Assembly: GCF_007004725.1 (NCBI RefSeq)
Contig: NZ_ML660170.1
Location: 62,001-126,000 of the forward strand
Length of the DNA: 64,000 nt
DNA from: Aliikangiella coralliicola
GTDB lineage: Bacteria > Pseudomonadota > Gammaproteobacteria > Enterobacterales > Kangiellaceae
Direction of reading: 5' to 3'
The position numbers and the translations under genes are program-made. Each line of letters opens with the position of its first letter. Positions within the stretch are counted from its first letter, which is position 1. The notes beneath the pieces were generated by a model. That model searched no databases, was not told the DNA's origin, and saw nothing but the letters and a program-made list of their open reading frames with translations. Shown here piece by piece: positions 18,247-26,365 of this stretch.

Positions 18247-20442
18247 TTATTTTTCATTTTTGACAAATGAAAAGGAGTAAAAATCGAAAGGAGTGTAAAC
18301 ACCAGGAACAGAAAGTTTCGAAGTTAAGAAATAGTTCCCTGACAGCAAACCTACCTCATCAGAATCTTCAAATAGTGTATAGGTTGGAGAGCTATCAAAT
18401 CGATAAAAATATTCTGAGCCGGAAATCCCCAACCTTACGCCGTTAACACTGTCGTTATTTTTCCCGTTATTGACCAGAGCTCTCACATTAACATTAATAT
18501 CCTTTGATTGACTGGTTAAATCAATATCATCACCATCAAATAAAGTTTGTATTAAGTTACCAGAAGTTTGATCAAATAATTCAAGACGATAAACTGATGG
18601 CTTGTCATCCAGACTCGCAACCGCGGCGTCAATTTGGACAAACCCATGACCGGTGGAAAAATCAAATCCATCACTTCCCATATCAAGCGCAGTAGTAGTT
18701 AATGCATTCCACACCGTTTCTCTTGACAGCGGCCCATATTTTTCCAAAATTAACGCCGCGGCTGCAGCAACGTGCGGCGCTGCCGCAGAAGTTCCGTCGA
18801 AATTCGGGAAACCATCATTGTCCGCATCCCCATTGCCGAAAAATGAAGTATTCGCGAAATCTGGCCCCATTAAATCAGGCTTGTTTCGAAATATCGGTGC
18901 AGTGGGATTGCCTGTCGGATCAAGTAAAATTGGTGTTGCTCCACCAACAGAGGAATAACCGGCCGCGCGCAGCTGGTTACCAAATTGCGGCGTGTTCCAA
19001 TAGTTGACAGAACCAATTGTAAACGCACCTTCAGCATTTGCGTGACCAACAAGTGCGCCAGAGAAAGGAGCAAAGCCAAAGTTTTTCGCAAAATTGATAA
19101 ACTTAATTCCTCTCGGCGCATTCCCTCTCACCAAGCCGATTGCAATACTCAAATTCAAAGGTTGATTGGTCTGGTTTTGATATGAGTTGCTTTCAGCCGG
19201 AACACCACTTCTCGTATTGTCAATCACGCTCCAGGAAACAGGCATTCTTTTTCCGTTTCTATCACCGATTAAAATGATACTCATATCACCATCAGGAAAA
19301 TCTCCATTGGCGTTCGCTAAAATTGAAGGATCATCCCAATATAAATAAAGGCCAGTGGTGTCGCCTGGCTGTAATACGATAGGAATACTACTAATCGTGT
19401 GCTCAGAACCATCAAATAAAGTCACGGTTTCTTGATGACCATTTTGAAAGTCATGCATTCTTCCAAACTCTCCGCCCATATCAACACCAGAATCAACGAA
19501 CGGGCTATCGTAAGCGTTGTTGCCAAAATTACCCGCGGCCGTAAAATAGAGAACGCCATTCTCAGTTACTTCATCGATTGCCTGATTGATGATTCCATCT
19601 TGAAATGCTGGCTCGGCAAAATAAAACCAATCGTCAACAATAATGTCACACCCTGCTGCGGCTAACTGCCTGATGCCATCAGCAAAGTCTTCCAGACCAT
19701 ATCGTGCCGAATAAAAATAAATCTCAGCGTCGGGAGCAACGTCATGAATTATCTCCGCCATTGCTCGACCTTCGTCATTATTATTACTTGGACCTTCTTT
19801 TAAAACATTGACTGGCAGCGTGTAACCATTTGGATTATTTAAACCAGGTAAGTCTCCATCCTTCACACTTTTCTCGGCGTTGCCAAGACTGTTAAAGCTG
19901 TCTGACACAATACCTATTTTTATTCCTTTTCCAGTTAAGCCAAGATGCTTTCTCACATTATCGGCTAACATTGCACGATCACCTTGACTGACAACTTTTC
20001 CAGTTGGTTGTTGTGAGGTAATATATCGTTTCCAGCTTTGTGCATTTCCACTTCCAGAATCAATCGCAGTAGCATATTTTAGCGAGTCAACTTTTGCCAC
20101 ATGCCCTAGTTTTGAGACCGGCACCCAGCTCGTTAAATACTTTCCTCGTATTTTAGTTTTTGTTGCACCAACTTCTCTTAACTCAGAAACAAGCACTCCG
20201 ATATCGCCGGCTGGAAACGCTCTCACTTGAACCTTACCGTTAACAATAACCACTGAAACCTGATCACCAGACATTAGCTTAATCAATCGACTGTCAAGTT
20301 TCGAACTTTCAGACCGTAAACTCTTTACAACTGCACTCTCGGTATTTTTGTTTTTCGGCACGCTATCCTGATCGTCAAACGCAAACAGGTTAGTCGCCGT
20401 ACAAAACAGCGCTGCACAAACAGCTATTTTCTTCATCTTCAT
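18247..20442 (-). CDS. Secreted serine peptidase of the S8/S53 superfamily, atypical catalytic motif
   Basis: 731 residues with a signal peptide (about 1-22, LFAFDDQ). The peptidase domain spans about 155-615. Asp181 lies in KIGIVSDSFNS, in the place of the subtilisin Asp, and Ser552 is in FDGTSAAAPHVAAAAALIL. At the subtilisin His position (usually HGTxVA) the sequence is NDEGRAMAEIIHDVAP, so Glu224 stands where His is expected. A DEGRAM segment is known in a bacterial subgroup classed as S53-like, where Glu replaces His as in sedolisins. IIVDDW (Asp270-271) could provide the oxyanion Asp. A C-terminal beta region follows. It is probably an extracellular protease; the exact mechanism is inferred. 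Confidence 0.85.
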   Translation of the reverse strand: MKMKKIAVCAALFCTATNLFAFDDQDSVPKNKNTESAVVKSLRSESSKLDSRLIKLMSGDQVSVVIVNGKVQVRAFPAGDIGVLVSELREVGATKTKIRGKYLTSWVPVSKLGHVAKVDSLKYATAIDSGSGNAQSWKRYITSQQPTGKVVSQGDRAMLADNVRKHLGLTGKGIKIGIVSDSFNSLGNAEKSVKDGDLPGLNNPNGYTLPVNVLKEGPSNNNDEGRAMAEIIHDVAPDAEIYFYSARYGLEDFADGIRQLAAAGCDIIVDDWFYFAEPAFQDGIINQAIDEVTENGVLYFTAAGNFGNNAYDSPFVDSGVDMGGEFGRMHDFQNGHQETVTLFDGSEHTISSIPIVLQPGDTTGLYLYWDDPSILANANGDFPDGDMSIILIGDRNGKRMPVSWSVIDNTRSGVPAESNSYQNQTNQPLNLSIAIGLVRGNAPRGIKFINFAKNFGFAPFSGALVGHANAEGAFTIGSVNYWNTPQFGNQLRAAGYSSVGGATPILLDPTGNPTAPIFRNKPDLMGPDFANTSFFGNGDADNDGFPNFDGTSAAAPHVAAAAALILEKYGPLSRETVWNALTTTALDMGSDGFDFSTGHGFVQIDAAVASLDDKPSVYRLELFDQTSGNLIQTLFDGDDIDLTSQSKDINVNVRALVNNGKNNDSVNGVRLGISGSEYFYRFDSSPTYTLFEDSDEVGLLSGNYFLTSKLSVPGVYTPFDFYSFSFVKNEK

Positions 20443-20802
20443 TAGCTTTTTCTCATTTTACATTTAGTTACTATCCGGCCACTTACCAGCCGAACTTACA
20501 ACAAACTTTTTTTCAAAAAAAGTTTATCTAAATTCAGAATAATTTTTATTTTTTTCATTTTCTATAAACAAAATCACACTACAAAAGTGACTATTACCTA
20601 AGATTTTTCAAGAAACAAACATGCAGAAAAACTCCTCTTTCCCACAATGAAAAGATAAAGAAAAATAGCCTAATCAGAAAAAAAGCCGCTCAAAAGAGCG
20701 GTTAAAAATCCACCCAAAAAAGGACAGAAAGGGAGGTAATGAAAAACTTTTTCAAACTAGAAACCAATACACTCCATCATAAAATAAAATTCGGATCATT
20801 CA
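20443..20802. other. Gap between asparaginase and serine peptidase genes
   Basis: 360 bp. It contains the asparaginase terminator (20676-20701) and, nearer the peptidase gene, a very AT-rich stretch (20500-20570) that is probably the peptidase promoter. No ORF is credible. Confidence 0.6.
20676..20701 (-). terminator. Intrinsic terminator after ansA
   Basis: On the minus strand CCGCTC, loop TTTT, GAGCGG, then a run of seven T: a classical terminator about 100 bp after the ansA stop. Confidence 0.8.
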
Positions 20803-21849
20803 TCAAAAATAATTCACCTGCTCGTAAACAGGGACTTCAACTGTCATTTCTCCCGATAAAGGTTGAGTGAGTTGTTGACACACATATTTTGGAGATAAGT
20901 GGCAAGCCAACAGAAAATGTAACTTTGTTAATGCCGACTCCACGGTCATATCATGACCTGAGACAACACCGATTCTATTAAGCACCGAACCACTCCCGTA
21001 AACGTCTTGTTTTACCCTTCCATATCGGCACTGAGAGACATTGAACACAACGATACCTTTATCGATGGCTTTTTTTAAAATATCAATCAGTATAGAATTC
21101 TTATCTGAAATATTACCCATACCGAAGCTTTGTAAAACAATTCCTTTAACATTAGTTGTTTCTATCGCAGCTTCTATTAACTGAGCTGAAAAACCCGGAT
21201 AGAGTTGTAACATTACAACTTGTTGATTGCTAAATTCCGGAACAATAAAATGATTGCTGCCTCGCTTTAAAAACAATTTATCATTTAACTTAAACGGCAC
21301 AGAATACTCTCCCAGCCAGGGAAAATTTGGTGAGTCAAATGCCTCCAACCCTATGCTTGTTAACTTAGTGCTGCGATTACCACGAAGCAGTCGACCACTA
21401 AAATAAATACACACTTCAGGTACACAATGATTTCCTGCTATATCGATAGCATTAAACAAATTATTGATAGCGTCACTTCGAGGTTCAATCATTGGGATTT
21501 GTGAACCGGTTAGTATGACAGACTTATCAAGCCCTTGTAGCATATACGACAAAGCCGACGCAGTGTATGCCATAGTGTCGGTTCCGTGAAGAACAACAAA
21601 GCCGTCGTAGTCATACCAATTATTGACTAGTATTGTTGCAATTTTATACCAGTGCTCAGGCTGTAAATTTGCACTATCGATCAAAGAATTCATTTCTATC
21701 AAATCGTATTCAGGCAGAGAATGATCCTTCATTTTATCAAGGTGGCTATCAATTAAACTTTTTAATCCCTTAGCCACGACATAACCAACACAGGACTGTT
21801 GCATTCCTATGGTTCCGCCGGTATACAGAATCAAAACCTTTCGCTTCAT
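20803..21849 (-). CDS. ansA: Type I (cytoplasmic) L-asparaginase
   Basis: 348 residues against 338 in E. coli AnsA. Active-site motifs are ILYTGGTIGMQQ (nucleophile Thr and its neighbour) and VLHGTDTMAYTASALSYML (Thr-Asp pair). It lacks a signal peptide, so it is the cytoplasmic housekeeping type that hydrolyses asparagine to aspartate and ammonia. Conserved NLFNAIDIA and the C-terminal region QCRYGRVKQDVYGSG, involved in allosteric binding in type I enzymes, are present. It is monocistronic, with its own terminator, and diverges from the regulator gene at 22270. Confidence 0.93.
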   Translation of the reverse strand: MKRKVLILYTGGTIGMQQSCVGYVVAKGLKSLIDSHLDKMKDHSLPEYDLIEMNSLIDSANLQPEHWYKIATILVNNWYDYDGFVVLHGTDTMAYTASALSYMLQGLDKSVILTGSQIPMIEPRSDAINNLFNAIDIAGNHCVPEVCIYFSGRLLRGNRSTKLTSIGLEAFDSPNFPWLGEYSVPFKLNDKLFLKRGSNHFIVPEFSNQQVVMLQLYPGFSAQLIEAAIETTNVKGIVLQSFGMGNISDKNSILIDILKKAIDKGIVVFNVSQCRYGRVKQDVYGSGSVLNRIGVVSGHDMTVESALTKLHFLLACHLSPKYVCQQLTQPLSGEMTVEVPVYEQVNYF

Positions 21850-22269
21850 TTATGAATCAACGTGGTCTTAAAGATGATCAGTTTTGATTTTTTAAAAAAT
21901 CTTCCATTCATTTTTCTCAGTTTCCCAATTGCAAATTTTGAAATATTAATAGGTTCAATCATCAAAAATTATCATCAGCGATCATCGAATTTTTGAAATA
22001 GTTTGATTAGAAAAAAACCGTAAAGCGCTGATGATTTAACATTTATTAAACCAATTGCGCGGAGTTCAGTAAATTTGACAATCTATCTCTACATGACGCG
22101 ATCTGGCGCGCTATTGACGCCAATCTGCGAATGGAAGAAAATCGGCGAACTGTTGCATTCTGGCGCTATTTGGTACTATTAACGCACCATTTTGCGCCAT
22201 ATTGCCAATTTCTATTCAAGATAAGTTGTATTATGGTAAGTGGATATCATCAAAGGCTAGATAACATTA
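21850..22269. other. Divergent promoter region between ansA and the XRE-type regulator gene
   Basis: 420 bp without an ORF. The half nearest the regulator carries the TGGCG/CGCCA repeats listed separately. The half nearest ansA is AT-rich and contains CAAAAATT (21963-21970) paired with AATTTTTG (21988-21995). Confidence 0.5.
22104..22199. promoter_or_regulatory. Repeated TGGCG/CGCCA dyads upstream of the XRE-type regulator
   Basis: TGGCG (22104-22108) and CGCCA (22118-22122) form a dyad with a nine-base spacer. TGGCGC (22161-22166) and GCGCCA (22194-22199) form another, with GCACCA between. The words CTATT and ATTAACGC/ATTGACGC recur beside them. These are probably operators of the adjacent regulator, 70-165 bp before its start. 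Confidence 0.4.
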
Positions 22270-23082
22270 ATGAATGAAGATTTCGCTAAAAATTTGAGGC
22301 TGCTGTGTAGCTACTACAAATCGATTGCAGAGGTTTGTCGTCGAATCAATATTAATAGACCACAATTTAACCGCTACTTGAGCGGCCGTCATAAACCATC
22401 GCCAAACATTCTCAGGCGGATGTGTGACTTTTTCGGCCTGGAAGATTTCGAAATTCTATTACCCCATGATCAGTTCGAGCGATTATTAAGTGTTCAACGG
22501 CGGTTCGATGATTCTACCAAACCTGATACGCCGGACACGAAGATACTCAACGAACTCAGTAATAAAGGAACAAGTGAGTTAGAAAAATATTTAGGATTTT
22601 ATTTTGAATATTATATTTCGATGGCTTATCCCGGAATGATTTTGAGAACGCTCGTTTGTTTCGAAAAAAGAGACAATAGAATTTTCTATCAACGGACGGA
22701 AAGACTTAGCGAACAACCCCACAAAAAAGTATTTCATGGCGTTTACCAGGGTGTCGCCCACTTTCTAACAGACCGATTATTTTTAATCGATTATGAATCG
22801 CTCACCGGTTACGAAATGACACAGACAATTCTTTATCCATCATTTAAGAATAGAATTACACGTTTAACCGGTTTAAAACTTGGCGTATCCGGTAGTGGCG
22901 AAAGAGCACCTTGCTGCGCGAGGGTTCTGTATGAGTTTCTGGGGCGTTCAATAGAAATTAGAAAAGCACTAAAACTTTGTGGACTTATCAATCCAAAAGA
23001 TAATACGGTTGACACATCGATCGTGCAAGCGGTTAGCAATGATATGACCGAAAACGACTGGCATTTTCGGGCACGATTTTGA
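22270..23082 (+). CDS. XRE-type HTH transcriptional regulator with a large C-terminal domain
   Basis: 270 residues. Residues about 5-62 form a helix-turn-helix of the lambda-repressor type: YKSIAEVCRRININRPQFNRYLSGRHKPSPNILRRMCDFF, with the YLSGRHKPS turn typical of XRE proteins. The remaining 200 residues form an unrecognised domain (EKYLGFYFEYYISMAYPGMILRT), possibly for ligand binding. No membrane segment. It is transcribed away from ansA, and inverted repeats in the shared region suggest autoregulation. The target genes are not evident. No clear ribosome site precedes the ATG; other starts are less likely because the HTH begins almost at once. Confidence 0.82.
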   Translation: MNEDFAKNLRLLCSYYKSIAEVCRRININRPQFNRYLSGRHKPSPNILRRMCDFFGLEDFEILLPHDQFERLLSVQRRFDDSTKPDTPDTKILNELSNKGTSELEKYLGFYFEYYISMAYPGMILRTLVCFEKRDNRIFYQRTERLSEQPHKKVFHGVYQGVAHFLTDRLFLIDYESLTGYEMTQTILYPSFKNRITRLTGLKLGVSGSGERAPCCARVLYEFLGRSIEIRKALKLCGLINPKDNTVDTSIVQAVSNDMTENDWHFRARF

Positions 23083-23141
23083 GTTTTTAGGGAACCTCTA
23101 TGTCTGTGACTTGAAATTAAGTAAAGTTAAGTCAAATTTTG

Positions 23142-23528
23142 TTATAACCCAAGCAAAAAGGCTGGAATTGATAATACAATGAATAGGATACTTAACCCAT
23201 AGGCGCCGCCACTTCGAATCCTCGCTTTTTCAATTTTATCCTGATGGTACATTACTTCGACCGCCCCACCTACGGGTATAGTTTTTCCTGCGGATGAAGT
23301 ATCTGATTTAACCTGATAACTCTGACCATCCACTTCAAATTCAAAGAATGGCCGGTACATTGTCCTTTTGGTTCCATCGCTACCTTTAGAAATATAAGAT
23401 TCGTACTTTACAATTTTTCCTTGAGTAACTACCGCATATTTTCTAAAGCGGTACGTATCGATTGCGATATAAAGTCCTAATAATAGAAAAATGACTCCAG
23501 CGATTAATGGAATTATTTCAGCGTCCAT
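23142..23528 (-). CDS. DUF3592 family membrane protein
   Basis: 128 residues. One helix at the N-terminus (PLIAGVIFLLLGLYIAI) and one at the C-terminus (YGLSILFIVLSIPAFLLGL) flank a beta-rich middle: VTQGKIVKYESY, YRPFFEFEVDGQSYQV, then PVGGAVEVMYHQDKIEKARI. This matches the DUF3592 layout, including the short PVGGxVxVxYxP-like strand. Function is unknown for the family. The ATG has AAAGGGG upstream. It is convergent with the regulator gene and probably monocistronic. Confidence 0.85.
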   Translation of the reverse strand: MDAEIIPLIAGVIFLLLGLYIAIDTYRFRKYAVVTQGKIVKYESYISKGSDGTKRTMYRPFFEFEVDGQSYQVKSDTSSAGKTIPVGGAVEVMYHQDKIEKARIRSGGAYGLSILFIVLSIPAFLLGL

Positions 23529-23917
23529 AATCAGCCCCTTTGGTTGCGTTTAGAGAATACATAGTGCCAAAAAACTGCAAGTTTGTTAATAAATTATTAG
23601 CGTTTTTCGTTCGATGATAATTCAACAGACAAGACCTCGTTACAAATCAGTTAGAGAAAATGCTACAGTTTCCTTAACAACCTGCTTTTTTACATTTTTG
23701 AGATTATTACAAAATACATTTCCACTATTACAACACATAGTCAAAGTAATTCAATAGAACTTTAACGCCTTAAACCTTTTCCCATACTTTTAATACTATC
23801 TGTGTTAACCCCTTTTCTCAAAAAAATCGTTGTTGCCATACCCTATGGAATATTCAGTTTCGGTTAAGTTATCGAATTTAAAATCCTAGCTTCTCGACAA
23901 CTTACAAGGATTTAAAA
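23529..23917. other. Gap with promoters for two divergent genes
   Basis: 389 bp between the DUF3592 gene and the outer-membrane protein gene. AT-rich; I see no ORF, clear operator or RNA element. Confidence 0.5.
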
Positions 23918-24574
23918 ATGAAAAAAACAGTATTCAATGCTAACTTAATTGCCCTCTGCTTGCTAACTATTATCCCTACAGAGAGTTTCGCCGATGATGA
24001 GCAGTCAAAGGCTAATCGACACTCATTGACCTTTAGCTTAGGGAATTCGGATCATGCATTAAACGATAATAGTGTGCTACATGCGACCAATACTTCAAGC
24101 TCCTACGCGATTAATTATGACTATCAAATGACAGACAGTTTCGCTTTGAGCTTGGGACATATCGATTTAGGTGATGCGAGAGTTAATACCGATGTTTTTA
24201 ACGCGAATATATCAAATGCGTTTATCGCGAACACGGAAACTAACGGTTACACCTTTGCTGGAATACTTAATAGTGATATTGGAGATGGACCATGGAGCGG
24301 ATTTATCAGGCTTGGAATGATCGACTGGCGTTCAGAAGCAACATTAAACAGCTTACAAATGAAGACTGTCGAAAAAGGAACCGACGTGTTTGCGGGTGTT
24401 GGATTGACCTATCATTTTAATAACAATGTGAACCTGTCGCTAACTGCGGATAAATATAACATCAAATTTAATGAAGACAATGCTGTGACTGTTATTGACG
24501 GAAATTTAGTGAGAGACTTTGGTTATGACAATGGTTTTACTGTTTATTCTATCGCGCTTTCTTACTCTTTTTAA
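23918..24574 (+). CDS. Outer-membrane beta-barrel protein (OmpA/OprF-barrel-like)
   Basis: 218 residues. The signal peptide is MKKTVFNANLIALCLLTIIPTESFA, cleaved before DDEQ. The mature chain has eight or so amphipathic strands with terminal Phe (TVYSIALSYSF), a small barrel of the eight-strand porin-like family. Motifs such as YAINYDYQMTDSFALSLGHIDLGDA and DVFAGVGLTYHFNNNVNLSLTADKY resemble small barrels of the OmpW/OmpA-like type. No plug or periplasmic domain. The role is unknown. The AAGGA ribosome site is nine bases upstream. It is convergent with the acetyltransferase gene, with a long hairpin between them. Confidence 0.82.
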   Translation: MKKTVFNANLIALCLLTIIPTESFADDEQSKANRHSLTFSLGNSDHALNDNSVLHATNTSSSYAINYDYQMTDSFALSLGHIDLGDARVNTDVFNANISNAFIANTETNGYTFAGILNSDIGDGPWSGFIRLGMIDWRSEATLNSLQMKTVEKGTDVFAGVGLTYHFNNNVNLSLTADKYNIKFNEDNAVTVIDGNLVRDFGYDNGFTVYSIALSYSF

Positions 24575-24599
24575 CTCGTCGTTCGCTAACTCTGTAAAA

Positions 24600-24649
24600 T
24601 AAGAATTACAAAACCAGTACTGTTGATACGGCTAGTTTTGTGATTCTTA
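24600..24649. terminator. Bidirectional hairpin between convergent genes
   Basis: TAAGAATTACAAAAC (24600-24614) pairs with GTTTTGTGATTCTTA (24635-24649) with one mismatch, loop of 20 bases. The flanking T-rich ends suit termination from both sides. Confidence 0.6.
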
Positions 24650-24656
24650 ATGGCAT

Positions 24657-25187
24657 TTACTTTAACAAGAGCCTCATCATAATATCCGTTTGAATCGACT
24701 CACCTAACTTAAAGTCGTGCTTACCAAAAGGAACAAAACCACATTTTTCATAAAAGCGAATAGCACGAGGATTTTCCTCCCAAACGCCTAACCAAAGATA
24801 ATCTACTTTACCTTCCTTCGCTAGTGACAGGGCTTTATTAAACAAAATTTGCGCAATACCTTGGCCATAAAAATCTGAGTGGCAATATATGCGTTCAATT
24901 TCTAATGTCGCATCGTCAAGATTTTCTGACTGAGCGGCTTCCCAGTTTACCTTAAGATACCCAACCTGACGCTCTGCTATTTTTGCGGCATAAAACTCAG
25001 CCCCTTCGGTGCCAAGCTCCTTTCTTATTTGCTCTAAAGTAAATTTTTCAGCCAGATAGCTCTCCATATCTGAAGCGCTATTATATCGCGCAAAAGCTTC
25101 GATAAAAGTTTCTCTCGCAAACGTAAGTAGACTAGCAGCATCGTCTTCACGAACTCTTTCAATAATGACTTTATCACCGCTATTCAT
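24657..25187 (-). CDS. GNAT family N-acetyltransferase
   Basis: 176 residues. The acetyl-CoA binding region is IYCHSDFYGQGIAQILFNKALSLA (motif A, with Q/RxxGxA-type loop YGQGIA). Motif B is in LWLGVWEENPRAIRFYEKCGFVPFGKHDF, where RAIRFYEKxGF is characteristic. Such enzymes acetylate small amines or protein N-termini; the substrate is not evident. Cytoplasmic. It is convergent with the outer-membrane protein gene and separated from the next minus-strand gene by 87 bp. Confidence 0.88.
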   Translation of the reverse strand: MNSGDKVIIERVREDDAASLLTFARETFIEAFARYNSASDMESYLAEKFTLEQIRKELGTEGAEFYAAKIAERQVGYLKVNWEAAQSENLDDATLEIERIYCHSDFYGQGIAQILFNKALSLAKEGKVDYLWLGVWEENPRAIRFYEKCGFVPFGKHDFKLGESIQTDIMMRLLLK

Positions 25188-25274
25188 ACAAACTTTAATC
25201 CCAAGATAAGAAACACAAATACCTCACCATTGGGGTATTATTTCATATAAACCTGTAACCTGAAAGATTAATAT

Positions 25275-26006
25275 CTACCCGTCAGAATCTTCACCTTCCA
25301 TTAAACTCACCCTGACAGCGCTTCTATCCGTTCGCTGTAGTTGTTTTGATCGTGTCAATCTTTTTGACAACTCAGTGCCTACTTTCTTGATTTTGTTTTG
25401 GTAGCTATTAAGAAAGTCAATGCGCTTCCCCCTTCCGCGTAGGCCTTTCATTTTCTTTAACTGGTTCAAATCAGGCAGTTTCGGTAAGGCACTACTTAAT
25501 ACCAGACGAACATAAGTTGTATTCATTTTGCCGCACTCGATTTCTTGAACCAAATACAGCCATCGAATAAACGCTGTACTCATGTCACACTGAAGTTCAG
25601 TTTCTATTGCACTACGATTTTTGTTAACAATACCACTGCCGGCCCGTCGCAAATAATTGATTTCAATTTCGGAAAAACCAAGTAGCAACTCACTGTGAGT
25701 ACCAGCTTTTAAAAGTAATGGATGCCCGGCCCTTCCAGCTATGACGCTACTGCTTTCACCAGCAGGTCCAATGCTTTGATTAAATACTGATGTCATGTAT
25801 TTGTGTAGTCGAATTCGTTTATTCATTTCACCACGAACTAAATGCCGGAAGCTTTCTTCTGGATTGTGGCTACATAATTCACAAAGCACTTCAATAGACT
25901 CATTAATATCAACGCGACTAACATTGCTTTCAATGTGCACGTTATTAAATACGAGCGTCCCCATATGCGCATCGCAATTACCACAAGATATTTTAAATGA
26001 ATACAT
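25275..26006 (-). CDS. Hypothetical protein with N-terminal zinc-ribbon-like cysteines
   Basis: 243 residues from the ATG at 26006, which has GAGG five bases upstream; an in-frame ATG 63 bases earlier has no such site. Residues 1-50 contain SCGNCDAHMG and, 30 residues on, VLCELCSHN: two CxxC pairs, a likely zinc ribbon. The middle (about 65-170) looks helical and the C-terminal 60 residues are very basic (LKKMKGLRGRGKRIDF, LTRSKQLQRTDRSA), suggesting nucleic-acid contact. It ends with an acidic tail. I know no family that matches, so the binding role is inference. The gene is monocistronic, with 359 bp between it and the hybrid kinase end. Confidence 0.6.
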   Translation of the reverse strand: MYSFKISCGNCDAHMGTLVFNNVHIESNVSRVDINESIEVLCELCSHNPEESFRHLVRGEMNKRIRLHKYMTSVFNQSIGPAGESSSVIAGRAGHPLLLKAGTHSELLLGFSEIEINYLRRAGSGIVNKNRSAIETELQCDMSTAFIRWLYLVQEIECGKMNTTYVRLVLSSALPKLPDLNQLKKMKGLRGRGKRIDFLNSYQNKIKKVGTELSKRLTRSKQLQRTDRSAVRVSLMEGEDSDG

Positions 26007-26365
26007 GCACACCTCGCGTAATCTTAACTCATAATAATCGAGATTAATGTATTGGCAAATGAATGCCATTACACTTGATTACATGATTACTGACTTTCTC
26101 AACTCAACCGTCCAAGCCGCCCTTGATTGATAACATAAGTTTTATAGTAACGGCGTTCACACGGGCACTCCTTATCACTCTCTGGTTGTCTTGTTTTTTA
26201 GAGTCTCCCATATTTACAAAATAAAATATCAAGCCCAATATTTTTTAAAGAGAAATGCCCGATTTATCAAAATGACCGAACTGAAATGTCCGCCGAAAAG
26301 GAGAAGAATTCTTATGTATCTAAAATAACAGTGAATGCTATATGGGCTCGTTGATAGAATCTCTT

